A stretch of DNA of 64,000 nt from Combretum micranthum (Eukaryota > Streptophyta > Magnoliopsida > Myrtales > Combretaceae), in NCBI GenBank assembly GCA_024138025.1, contig JAMXBD010001590.1, positions 186,001-250,000 of the forward strand. The letters run 5' to 3'. Both the position numbers and the translations under genes were made by a program. The notes under the pieces are model-generated. The model worked only from the letters and a program-made list of their open reading frames with translations, was not told the origin of the DNA and made no database searches. Shown piece after piece: positions 12,842 through 23,351 of this stretch (position 1 is the first letter of the stretch; each line of letters starts with the position of its first letter).

Positions 12842-12890
12842 TTATATATCTATATATATATATATATTATATATATAATGTGAGTCACAT
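12842..12890. repeat. TA-rich microsatellite
   Basis: An alternating TA tract follows the LINE A-rich tail, a common place for such arrays. Confidence 0.8.
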
Positions 12891-13733
12891 TGCTCGACTA
12901 ATAGTAATTACCAATATAGTTAAACCTGGACCAGCATGGCCGATTTGATCCAGTTCAACTGGAATTAGCTATAAAGACAAGCCAACCCATGGTTAAGACC
13001 TGCTTCTGCATTGAATCAGTCATGGTTGAACCGGTGGGTCATCTGGGTCCAAATGTATGAGTTAAAAGATAAAAAGGAGAAAAATATTGACCAAAATAAT
13101 TGGCAAAAGAAACCTTGAAAATTGGCCCCAAAAAAAAAGAAACCTAAAAAAAGTAATATGTGACAACACGCAACTAAGGGTGAGATTGATTAAAAGGAAA
13201 AAAAATATTGACCCAATTGTTGTAAACCAAGACAATGGCAGTAGATTCCATCATCTGGTGCAAAACCTTGATTTCAAACTTGAGGAAGTTGAATTTGGCC
13301 AAAAATTTTGAGGAAGCTGAAGCAGCTTTTTCACACATGGAGCACATTAAGGAGAAGAGGAAGAATAATGGAAATGATTGACACTTTTCACACGATTCAT
13401 TTATTCCCAAACTAAGAGTTCTTCAAAGCCACTTAGTGTTACTATTGAACCCATTTTGGTCCCTCTCTTTCGTCACCACATCATAAATTTTTTTTTTTTT
13501 TTGTATGAAGAGATAGCGACACTATAAGCTATTTCATTGCAATATTAGTTTGAGAAAAATATTAGTAAAATAAAATAAAAGTATCAAAATTTATCCTAAA
13601 TACAATGTCTGTTAGACTTGTAATCATGTCATTTATGTATTGTTAAAGGAAAAAATATATACTGGTGGCTATAAATAAAATATATTAAAAAAAAGTGTTT
13701 CATTATGTATTAAGAATTCAGACTAAAATTATT
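12891..13733. other. intergenic, no gene recognised
   Basis: The stretch at 12920-13050 is less AT-rich, with words such as GGTTGAACCGG and GGGTCATCTGGGTCC, and may be an old transposon end. Short frames at 13087-13410 have no recognised motif. A poly-T run sits at about 13487-13502. Confidence 0.5.
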
Positions 13734-14032
13734 TGATGGGGATATCTTACATCAGTTATGGAAGTGACTGAGTGCTACTTTATAAGTGTGAGGGAAAGCC
13801 TCACCTCATGAGCTAGCTTTTGGGGTTGAGAAGGCCCAACAGTGATATCATCACCAAGGTTTACATCTCCGGTTTAGCCAGACATGGATGGTTAATTCCA
13901 TAGTCTGATGTGTGAGAGGAGGAGATGTTGGGGATATCCCATATCGGTTGTGGAAGGGGTTGGGTGCTACTTTATAAGTGTGAAGAAAGCCCTACCTCAT
14001 GAGCTAGCTTTTGGAGTTGAGAAGGCCCAATA
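13734..14032 (+). mobile_element. TRIM retrotransposon (complete, ~300 bp)
   Basis: This is a miniature LTR retrotransposon. LTR 1 (13734-13841, 108 bp) and LTR 2 (13926-14032, 107 bp) share the run from GGGGATATC to GAAGGCCCAA. The LTR consensus begins TGTTGGGG and ends CCCAACA. The internal part is only 84 bp. It starts with a degraded primer site (TGATATCATCACC against the usual TGGTATCAGAGCC) and ends with a polypurine tract, GAGAGGAGGAGA, directly before LTR 2. There is no coding space, so it must have been moved by proteins of another element. The LTR resembles a repeat seen in many plant genomes. I found no target duplication: the left flank is TTATT and the right flank is GCACA. Confidence 0.85.
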
Positions 14033-14049
14033 GCACATAACATAAAACT

Positions 14050-14701
14050 TGTTAGGAAAAGATCTAACTTTTCCTCTTGCCAATTACGATAAACAAATAA
14101 TAGATATCAAATCTAAATTGCGGAATTGAAATGATACCAAGATTTAATGTGAAAAACCTAAATCGGAAAAAACTATGGGATCAACAGCGCATAATTTTCA
14201 TCCACTATTAACAATATAATGGGAATATAATTTCATCACTAGACAACGCTAGTGGATCTCTCAATCTCACCAATCAATTGGTGGAATACAACAACACCCG
14301 GCTTTTCTCTCTCTAGGTTGTGAGATAGCCCCTGTGTTTTTTGTGTTTCACACACTCTTTCAAACAATACAGACAAAGCATGAATAAATAAACCAAAATA
14401 GGAATACAAAGAATCAGTCAACACCTGCAACCAACACCTACAAAACTAAAGAGGCATGGGAAGACAAAACATCACAAACTAACACACCATATTTATTCCA
14501 TTTGACCAGCATTAATTTCTTGTATTTATATCTTCCATGTCTCTTTAATTGCACAAGTCTCCTTATTTTCCCATATATATCCATCTAAATATATCACATA
14601 AATTTAGAATTTCCATTTTCAATGTCTTCTAAATATATTCTAGATATATTTAGGCTCCTTTTGGTTATAAACCCATATGGGTTAGGTCTATTACCCCAAC
14701 A
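14050..14701 (-). repeat. 3' LTR of deleted copia element
   Basis: A 652-bp LTR copy. On the minus strand it starts TGTTGGGG right after the purine tract AAAGGGGGAGAT. Confidence 0.88.
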
Positions 14702-15159
14702 ATCTCCCCCTTTAATTCATATGGAGGGTATCCACAATTCTGCTGCCTTCCTACAACACCTTTTGTCAGACTCAAATCTTTCAATACCAACTTTTGTCTT
14801 GTTCTTTAGTTGTAAGCTCTTATCATCAATCTTCACCCATCTATTCTTTAGAGAACCTTTTCCCTTAGGCAATTTCTCCAAGTCTGCTTTCCTGTTCTCA
14901 TGCAAGGATTTTAAACCATCTTACATGGCATTAGCTTTTGCCTTTTTCTTCTCATTTTCCATGGCTACCTGTTTAACACCTAACACTCCCCTATTAGTGA
15001 TTATCACACACTCATTTGAACTAAATCTAACTAATGGTCTTCTATCTTTTACAGATCTTCTCACCTTCAATTGTAGATGAGGCTTTTGGAAATTCCTTGA
15101 TTGAAACTCCCCCTTTTTTGCCATCATTAGAATCTCCATGTAGCGATGCAGGATTACCA

Positions 15160-16369
15160 ATCAATTTCATATCCTTTACCTAGCTTTGCTAACATTAAAG
15201 TAAAGGGAATTCCTTTTCTTTCTTTTTGCCATAATGAGAGAACCTTTGGTGAGCTTCCATCCACCTTCACCAAAATGACTTTTGTAACCTTCTTCATCAA
15301 GCTTTCCTACAAAAATAAGGATATGTTGAATCTAGGACATGTCTTACATCTCTGAGTATGAGCCTGCAACTTGTGTCAGTCCTTAAATCAATATTGCCAA
15401 TGCCAACAACCTTAGATTTACTATCATTTCCATTCTAATACTACCATAATTACTAGTAGTATAAGAAGAGAAGAACTCACCATGTGATGTCACATGGAAG
15501 GAGGCACCAGAATCAACCACCTAGTCATCATCATGACTTATAAGACTAATACAACCTTCATCCTAGGCAATGATGATCTCATCATCATCCACTACTACTG
15601 CAGCTGTATCATCATCTCCATCATTACCTTTACCTTTTTCTCTTTTCCATGTGAACTGGCTTGTCACAATAGTAACATTTGATGGTATTCCTTCCTCTTG
15701 ACTTGACCTTCCCCTGGATTTTTCTGATTCATCATCTTCATCAGATGACCTTCTGAACTTGCTTTTACCATTCCTTTCTGACTGACCAGAAACAAGTGCC
15801 CTAGAATCAAATCCTGTGTCCAGATCCTTCCTTCTAGCCTCTTCATTCATCAGGCTGTCCTTCACCATTGCAAGGGTGAGCGTTCCCTCTGGGGTAGAGT
15901 TACTACCAGACACAACCAATGTCTCCCAATTATCAGGCAAGGAACTCAATAACAACAATGCTTAGATCTCTTCATCAAGCACCAATTTCATGGCAGATAA
16001 TTGATTAACCAGCCCTTGAAAATCGTTCAAGTGCTTCGACATGTTGGATCTATCCCTGTATTTCAGATTTACCACTCTCCTCATCAAGGTGGTTTTATTC
16101 AAGGCTGTTTGCCTCTCATACATGGATTTTAACTTCCTCCATAGGATATCCGCTCTTATTTCCTGCGTCACATGGTGGTACACTCTGTGATCCACCCATT
16201 GTCGGTTATAACCAACAACTTTCCTGTGCATGATTATCCAATCAGCATCAATCTTGTCTTGTGGCTTTGTAGTATCACTGCCCAAATGCAAATATAGATC
16301 CTTGCGATATAGCAAATCTTCCATCATGGATTTCCATAAGGAGTAATTTTTTGAATTTAGCTTGATCAT
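15160..16369 (-). pseudogene. copia gag-protease remnant
   Basis: The frame opens at 16369 with IKLNSKNYSLWKSMMEDLL, the UBN2/copia Gag start. It continues through LKSMYERQTALNKTTL and LNDFQGLVNQLSAM to an interruption at 15959. The next frame carries LLSSLPDNWETLVVSGSNS. A frameshifted zinc knuckle (CYYCDKPVHMEK) follows at about 15645-15680. An aspartic-protease motif VVDSGASFHVTS lies near 15500-15520. A pre-integrase stretch (LDEEGYKSHFGEGGWKLTKG) lies at about 15210-15300. After this the pol sequence is missing. Gag forms the particle and the protease would have cut the polyprotein. Stops and shifts at several points make it non-functional. Confidence 0.8.
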
Positions 16370-16448
16370 CGTACCTGATGATTCTACATTACCTATGCTG
16401 CAATAGCAAACCCTAACTCTTTTTTAATCATGTGCTCTCATATCACTT

Positions 16449-17114
16449 GTTAGGAAAAGATCCGACTTTTCCTCTTGCCAATTGCGATAAACAAACAACA
16501 AATATCAAATCTAAATTGCGAAATTGAAATGGCACTAGGATTTAACATGGAAAACTCAAATCGGGAAAAACCACGGGATCAACAATGCACAATTTTCATC
16601 CACTATAAACAATATAATGGGAATACAATTTCATCACTAGACAATGCTAGTGGATCTCTCAATCTCACCAATCAATTGGTGGAATACAACAACACCTGAC
16701 TTTTCTCTCTCTAGAATCTCTCTTTAGGTTGTGAGATAGCCCATGTGTTTTTTTGTATTTCACACACTCTCTCAAACAACACGAATAAAACAAGAATAAA
16801 TAAACCAAAAAAGGAATACAAAGAGTCAGTCAATACCTGCAACCAACACCTGCAAAATTGAAGAGGCATGGGAAGACAAAACGTTACAAACCAACACAGT
16901 TGCATTTTTTCCATTTGACCAGCATTAATTTCTCGTATTTATCTCTTCCATGTCTCTTTAATTGCACATGTCTCCTTATTTTCCCATATATATCCATCTA
17001 AATATATCACATATATTTAGGATTTCCATTTTCAATGTCTTCTAAATATATTTTAGATATATTTAGGTTTCTTTTGGTTATAAATCCATATGGGTTGGAT
17101 CTATAACTCCAATA
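16449..17114 (-). repeat. 5' LTR of deleted copia element
   Basis: A 666-bp partner of 14050-14701, with the iMet-like primer site just to its left on the minus strand. Confidence 0.88.
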
Positions 17115-17689
17115 TTATTCTATATGAAAATTATTCAATTGGATAATATATATTTATTTTTCTTCTATAACTAAAATAAAACTTATATTTTTATTTTTTA
17201 TTAAACCCAATTTGACCTCAATTGAACCCGGTTTAATCTCTTCACCCATTTTCGGATCCAACTCCGGTTCCGTCCTGAAAGCACTGATAATTACTGCTGC
17301 CGAGCTGTTATGTTTGATGGACAGCGATCTTTCGGACGTTTCGACGTGACAAATCACCACCTAACAAATTTGAACGTGGCTTTTGCGCATTCACTAATAT
17401 CCTCCGTATCCAACGTTGTGCACATACTTTCGAAACTTGGAACTTTTATTTGCCTCGTGCTTAAAATGAGAGTTTGTCTGTAGATATAAATTGCCAGCAT
17501 TTCGTTGCACCAGACATTTGACAGTAACCAGAAATAATTGTTCATGACAATGATAACTGTTCCCATATTAAGATATTCTCAGCACCTTTATAAAACCTTT
17601 ATAATTAACCTAAATTTGATTCTATTTTCTTAGAAGTTATTATATATACAGTAATTAGCAAAATAACGCTGATCATGATTTATTGATAG
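17115..17689. other. intergenic, no gene recognised
   Basis: Two short minus-strand frames (17154-17360 and 17354-17566) lie in a less AT-rich patch at 17220-17460. Neither contains a motif I recognise. They could be the remains of a gene or chance frames. Confidence 0.4.
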
Positions 17690-17860
17690 TTGGAGCCCAT
17701 TTGTTTCATCTGTTTTCGATTATTTTGATATTTTGTTTTTTTATCATCATCAAATAGATGAAAAATATATATTTTTACTTATAAATTGAACAAACAGATT
17801 AAATATAAATAAGATATAAATATAAATGGGGAAAGATATGAAAATCAAACAACCCAAAAT
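17690..17860. mobile_element. MITE of the 'CCTGTTTGGAT' type
   Basis: About 170 bp with imperfect inverted ends: GCCCATTTGTTTCATC on the left, and on the right the complement TTTGGGTTGTTTGATTTTC. The interior is AT-rich and non-coding. Similar ends occur at 26148-26380, 42209-42424 and 48124-48296. Confidence 0.4.
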
Positions 17861-18656
17861 GTCAAAGGTGCTTTTGAAAATATGGGCGTTTGAACTCCCA
17901 CCTTCATCATGAGGTCGGTTAAATAATATTGGTTTTCTTCGTCCTTGCCCAAGTGTCAGACTCGTTATGATGGCCAATACATTTCTAATTCATTATTTCT
18001 TCACGTTGATTAGTTGCCATTTTTCAGTAATCTTATCTACTATATGTAACTTTTTTTGCATATTTCTGCTCACATAAGAAAAACTTCTCACAGACTTGTC
18101 AAGATATATTCCTGTTGGCAATTAACACTAAATTGCTTTGTGCGCACATCTCAAATTCTTTATGGCATGGATCTAAATATTTAGATGTTGTATGAAATCT
18201 ATTAAGGAATATTAGTAAATCAGATGTAATCTCTCGATGGAAGAAGGATGAAGACAATAGCCCATCAAGTGAAGATGGTCGATGGATTACGGAAAAGGTG
18301 GAGCAGACCCTCACCGCAATCAACCAATTTTATCTTCTTTTTTTTTTTTTTCTTTTTTGTTTTTAATATATGCTTAGAGAAGCAATTAACCTAATAAATA
18401 GTTAAAAAAATGAACAAATCTTGTGTAAAGTTATGCAAATAATGAATCTTTTTTTTCCTTATTTGTTACTCAAAATATTTATTCTTATTTGATCATTATT
18501 TGATTTATTTTATAAAGTAATAATTTTTTTAACCATTTTAAATATTGATTATTCCAAACAATTTGACCACCTACATTCCAGAATGGAAACTATACTCTTG
18601 AGTAAAATGACCTACTTTTATCACTAGCCTATGGTCCATGTGGTCTCAATTGGAAA
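17861..18656. other. intergenic, no gene recognised
   Basis: A minus-strand frame at 18099-18323 has no recognised motif. The rest is AT-rich with T- and A-runs. Confidence 0.4.
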
Positions 18657-19453
18657 AGTAATACTAGACATCACCATGGTTCGATTCGGGTCAGGAACCG
18701 GATCCGAACCACCGGTTTTCGAATCTTAGGAACTGCTGGTTTCCACAGTTCAGTTCCGGTTCTAGAGGAACTGGGAACCATAAAATAAAAAATAAAAAAC
18801 CAATTACATAATTTACTTAATTTAACTAAGAAAAAATGCGAAATAAATTTTTAACTTGAAATAACATTGAGCCTAATAATAATTGTTCATAACATTAGTT
18901 AAAAGAAATTCTATAATTATGTATTTATTTATATACAATCACTTACACTTTTTTAGTTGTTATATTAGAAATGTGACGCTATAAAATATTCAACATACAA
19001 ATAATTTCCAACAAAAAACAAATCACACATTGTTAAGAAAAAAAGTCTACTTTGGTTAGAAGTCTATATAAATTTAATAATATATGATTTCAAATGTATT
19101 TATTACTTGTATTGTTAATAATAACACATTAAATATTGTGAATAGAAAATAAATTTTTTATTATTTATTCGAAAAATGGTTTTAAATATTTGTATTATAA
19201 TTACAATTTTTTATAATTATTTTTTCTTTTTATTTTTTTTTTAATTTTTATGTGTAGAATAGCCGATTTCCCGGTTCTTGAATTGACGATTCTAAAACTG
19301 TCGATCATGCAGTTTTTAAGGATAGAATCACCGGCAGGTCCTTTATCGGTTTAGACCTACCATTCCCGAGCCGTTTTCGATTTAGAAACTGCTGGTGACA
19401 AGTTAGGTTGGTTCCTGATTCGGAACAGACTCATGATGATGTCTAAGTAATAC
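18657..19453. mobile_element. non-autonomous hAT element with 8-bp TSD
   Basis: The element itself is 18665-19445 (781 bp). It is flanked by the identical 8-mer AGTAATAC at 18657-18664 and 19446-19453, the duplication length of hAT transposons. The ends are inverted: TAGACATCACCATGG on the left and, on the complement of the right end, TAGACATCATCATGAG. Both are followed within about 25 bases by CAGGAACC. The subterminal parts are rich in GGTTC/GAACC words in both orientations, typical of hAT binding regions. The core is AT-rich with no transposase frame. It inserted about 530 bp upstream of the bHLH start codon. Confidence 0.88.
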
Positions 19454-19976
19454 ACCAGAGGGGCCCACTAGAGAGTTGGGTGGTCTTCTAAATTCGTATG
19501 TGTGCAAATGTCTTAACATGCACGTGCTCATTAAATTTACTAAAATAATTCATGAAAAGTTGACTAACATCAAGTCGTGGGGCCAACAACCCCACGTATT
19601 GTCGTGCGACGATTAAATTTATCGAACACATTCATTACAAAGCTACATCAATGCCAAATAAGCCATGTGATTACAATGTTAAAATTCTTGCCCCCAAAAG
19701 CACAGTTCCCATGAAAATTAAATTTTCGAAAATAATTAGTAAAAAGCTTTTTTCATGAAGTCAATTTTAAATAAAAAATTTGATAAAAAATTACTAAAGC
19801 ATATTTTCATGGGGTCACTATTAAATACACCCATCATTGCACTTGTAGGTAACCTAAAGGTGTTAAAAAACTTGAGACCTCACTAAATTATTGTCTTCTT
19901 CTATTGATTAATCATAGTATTTGAAACACTCGATACCCGCAATTGGTGGAAGGTGAGATAGGGTGATTATTGTTCA
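19454..19976 (+). promoter_or_regulatory. upstream region of bHLH gene, with G-box
   Basis: It contains a G-box CACGTG at 19521-19526 inside the palindrome GCACGTGC, about 450 bp before the start codon. No convincing TATA box could be fixed. That the G-box controls this gene is an inference. Confidence 0.35.
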
Positions 19977-20953
19977 ATGGAAGGAAATACTTGTACACAT
20001 AACCAAATTGAGATGGATTATATCACATCTATGATTCCATTAGAAGAAATTGAGTATGAGCTTCTTCAATTTTGTTCTAATGAAAATCAACCACAAACAC
20101 AACCACCATTAGAGGGTAAGCAAATCTTGTTGCCATCTTGTGAGGATGGAGGCGATTTTCTTAACACAACGGATGATGTTCGAATGCGCAAATCATCTTC
20201 CCCATCAGCTGAAAATTCTCAAAGCCCTAACAAGGGCAAAAGGAAGTATATACATAGAGATATTGAAAGACAACGAAGGCAAGAAATGGCCACTTTATGT
20301 GCATCTCTAAGGTCACAACTTCCTCTTGAGTATCTCAAGGTACTTTGCCAACTCTAATTTTCACTTGGAATGTTAGTTTGTTTGAATTTATAATTTTTTT
20401 CAAAAGAAAATTTTTCCAAAATATGTTACTAGGGAAAAAGATCAACCGCAGATCAAATGGAGGAGGCAGCGAAATATTAAGCATCTTCGGGCTAAGATCC
20501 AAAATTTAGCTAAGAAGAGAGATGAAATTAAGAGATACTTTAATTTCCCCAAATGTTCTCAAAGTTGTTCTCAAGAAGATAGTGTGATGGTGAAATCTTT
20601 ATCTTGTAGTAAAGGGGTGGAAGTTTCAATAAATACATCATTAGAGCATGGTCTGCCTTTATCAAGGGTGCTTCAAGTCCTGATTGTTGAAGAAGAACTT
20701 AATGTAATTAGTTGTACTTCAACAAAAGTAAATGAGAGGCTACTTCATTCAATTGAATGCCAGGTATGTCCCATTTTCATTGTGATCTATTGATAATTAA
20801 AATTGTGAAATACCATACAAATTTTATTTATATATTTTGTAACTTGAGAAAATAATAGAAACATCTCATCAATTTTGTCCACAGATTGCTGATGGGGGAC
20901 ATGTTGATCCATCAAAGCTTCAACAAACATTAACCAATTCAAAATTATTTTGA
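19977..20953 (+). pseudogene. bHLH transcription factor (bHLH36/118/120/125 type), frame broken
   Basis: Three exons: 19977-20339, 20433-20763 and 20885-20953, with GT...AG introns. Exon 1 encodes 121 residues. The basic region [12 protein letters not shown] (from residue 93) has the His-Glu-Arg set that reads E-box/G-box DNA, and helix 1 is [15 protein letters not shown]. Exon 2 continues helix 2 with GKRSTADQMEEAAKY and then meets TAA at 20478-20480. Two bases later in frame the expected KHLRAKIQNLAKKRDEIK follows, so exon 2 is 331 nt where 333 would keep frame. The C-terminal domain (LPLSRVLQVLIVEEELNVIS, then KVNERLLHSIECQ) and exon 3 (IADGGHVDPSKLQQTL) match the plant subfamily. The broken product would be about 136 aa and lack most of helix 2. 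A sequencing error is the main alternative to a real pseudogene. Confidence 0.8.
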
Positions 20954-22839
20954 TGTTTACTTGAGCCTTAGAGATATCAAAGTCTAATTGGGTTATGATA
21001 CTCTATTTTTAGGGATAGTGCCAATGGTAATACCTTAAAGTAAGATTATTGTTTTGATATTTTATTGAAGTTCATACTAGTTGAACATAGAATTATTTGA
21101 ACTTTTAGATATTAAATTTATTATCTTTATTGGCTTTTCAAGGATATTATGGTAAACGCTTATGACTACAAATGTAAACAATGAACAAATGACAGCAAAT
21201 TTGATAAGAAAGAAGTTCACACAAATATGAAATTTAACATCTTCAAACTTCAAATATCAAATTAGAGAAGGAAAAATCAGTTACTTGTCATATGGGATAT
21301 TAAAGTCATTATTTATGCGATGAATTATCGCTAAAACTGCATGACTTGAACAATGTATGTGACTAAGCCATTCTTCATAAACATTTGGGAATAAATTTAA
21401 GCACCCTTTGTTGAAAGTTGTGATGTTTTATTGATCAATTTATGTGTTTCAACAAGTTAATATATTATATATCTTTATTGTATGATCATGTCAAGGATAT
21501 TTAAATTTGACCACTTAAATGTGTAGAAGGCCACTAAAATAGTACTGTACTTCACTCAGCGTTATTTTTTAGTCCCATATCAAGTAACTGAAAATAAAAA
21601 ATTGCCATATAAGTGAATATAGCTTCATCATGGATAATATACACTTTTAGTTAACTTATTTACTTGACAACTTCTATTATCATATGTAACCGTATTCTTG
21701 AGGAAAAAAGAATTATTAATATTATCATATTTTGTGTATAACTGAACAGTGACTAATTACCATTTATATTTAAAGATATAGGAACAATATTTAATAGTTC
21801 TCAATTAACTACAATTTATAATTTATGAAAAGCTATCATACAATTTTATTTTACTAATCAATTTACCCACGTGGTTTGTGATGTAGAGTGTTTAAGTACC
21901 TTAAAGTTATACAGTTAGAGTAATTCAATCACATGTAGAGCACACGTGTAGCTTTTTTTAGCATAGAGAGTTCATTTATTAATTTCTTAATGTATGTAAC
22001 CAATAGCATCATCCAAGCATATTGGTAGTTTTTAGGTTGAGATATCCATAAATATATGTTGACTTGAACTGTATTATTTATTTTTTCAAGAAAAGGAAAT
22101 GATTTTCAGTGCCTTTTTCTTTCCAAGCAAAACGGTATCCTAAGTAAAGAAAAATAGTCAAACTTGTCATAATACGATGAATAAGAATTTCTTATGTGAT
22201 CGACTTATTTTCTCATAAGTAATAGTCAACTTAAAAAAGTTGATTTTCTTTTTAATTCAGTATAGAAAATTTAGATAGATTTAATTTATTTTCCTTTAAT
22301 AACTAAGGCGTATATACGTTTTCTTCTTATGATTTAAGTAAAATATTCTTATCATTTATATGCTATACTTTATAAATTTGAGGTTAGTGTAGCCTAAATT
22401 TATAAATAAATAAATAAAGATCATCTACCATGAATAAATAAATAAATAAGAATGTTTTCATCTCAAATTTAGTTGTAATTTTTCTACTTGCTCTCAGTCT
22501 TTCCAAGAAAGGTTTATACGCTTAGAAAAGCTCTTCATCAATTAGGAGTAAAAAGAAGCCTATGTAATCGAACTAACATCATCAATAGTAAAACACATTG
22601 GACATAGGGATTACATAAGGCACACAAAGAAGTAAACCTTACTTCTTCTTTTTTAAAGAACAGTATAATGGTGCTATAAAAATCCTTTTGTTGCCATATG
22701 TGTTCAAACTCCTTGAGTTTATTTATTTCTTCTTCCTTACATATTTCTTCAAGTATTGTCTCTATGTTTTAGTATAATATCACTTATGTGATTTGATCAA
22801 ATCTAAATCCCTAATCTTAAATCAACAAGTTCAACATAT
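20954..22839. other. intergenic, no gene recognised
   Basis: An AT-rich region with no long frame. An (AAAT)n-like tract at about 22398-22450 consists of two runs of AAATAAATAAATA split by a short spacer. I see no transposon ends. Confidence 0.5.
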
Positions 22840-23351
22840 GTGAAAATTAGGGCACAAAATAAAGTGGAAGCTTATTCCATTGATTCACAACAATTCCAAA
22901 AGTGGATAGATGATCTTCTAACTATTGTATGCACACTCCTTTCTATGAGTGATGGAGAAGTCTATAGAATAAGAGAGTGAGAGAGAATGAATAAGTGTAT
23001 ATTTTGAAGGCTCTCACAATATCCTTTTATATAATGTATATACAGTTACGGACCATAACCCTAGCATAAAATTTATGGGTCAAGCTACTGAAAAAGCCCA
23101 TATATTCCAATAATAGCCTTAGGTTATCTACACATATAAAATATACATATATGTATATATATTATAAACCCACATTAATAAAAGATGATAGTGCATATTA
23201 CAATATTATTAATTAATTACCAATATAAGTACCAAATAATTTAATTTATTTTTAATAAACATAAAACAACTTTTTGCGCAATTGCATGTGCATCCACATG
23301 TCTATATGCGTTAAACCCATAAGTGCACGTAAAGTAAGTCCAAATTCTAAC
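22840..23351 (-). repeat. copia 3' LTR
   Basis: On the minus strand the LTR begins TGTTAGAATTTGG at 23351, right after a purine tract (AAGTAGGAGAT) that marks the 3' LTR. A promoter-like TATATAAAAGG lies at about 23023-23033 on the minus strand. The far end near 22840 is approximate. The last 65 bp, up to 23351, recur at 26735-26801. Confidence 0.65.

Larger units (their letters stand above)
14050..17114 (-). mobile_element. internally deleted Ty1/copia element
   Basis: LTRs at 14050-14701 and 16449-17114 begin TGTTAGGAAAAGATC and end near CCCCAACA or CTCCAATA. The minus-strand primer site is at about 16435-16446 (TGATATGAGAGC) and the polypurine tract is at 14702-14713 (AAAGGGGGAGAT). The internal 1.75 kb holds gag, zinc knuckle, protease and pre-integrase remnants, but integrase, reverse transcriptase and RNase H are gone. 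It is therefore a deletion derivative that kept the parts needed in cis. The flanks (AAACT left, TTATT right) do not match as a target duplication. Confidence 0.88.

Noticed and set aside
14622..15080. 152-codon plus-strand open frame
   Set aside because: It runs across the LTR end and antisense to the copia internal region; the residue pattern is low-complexity Phe/Ser/Leu and the coding signal is on the minus strand.
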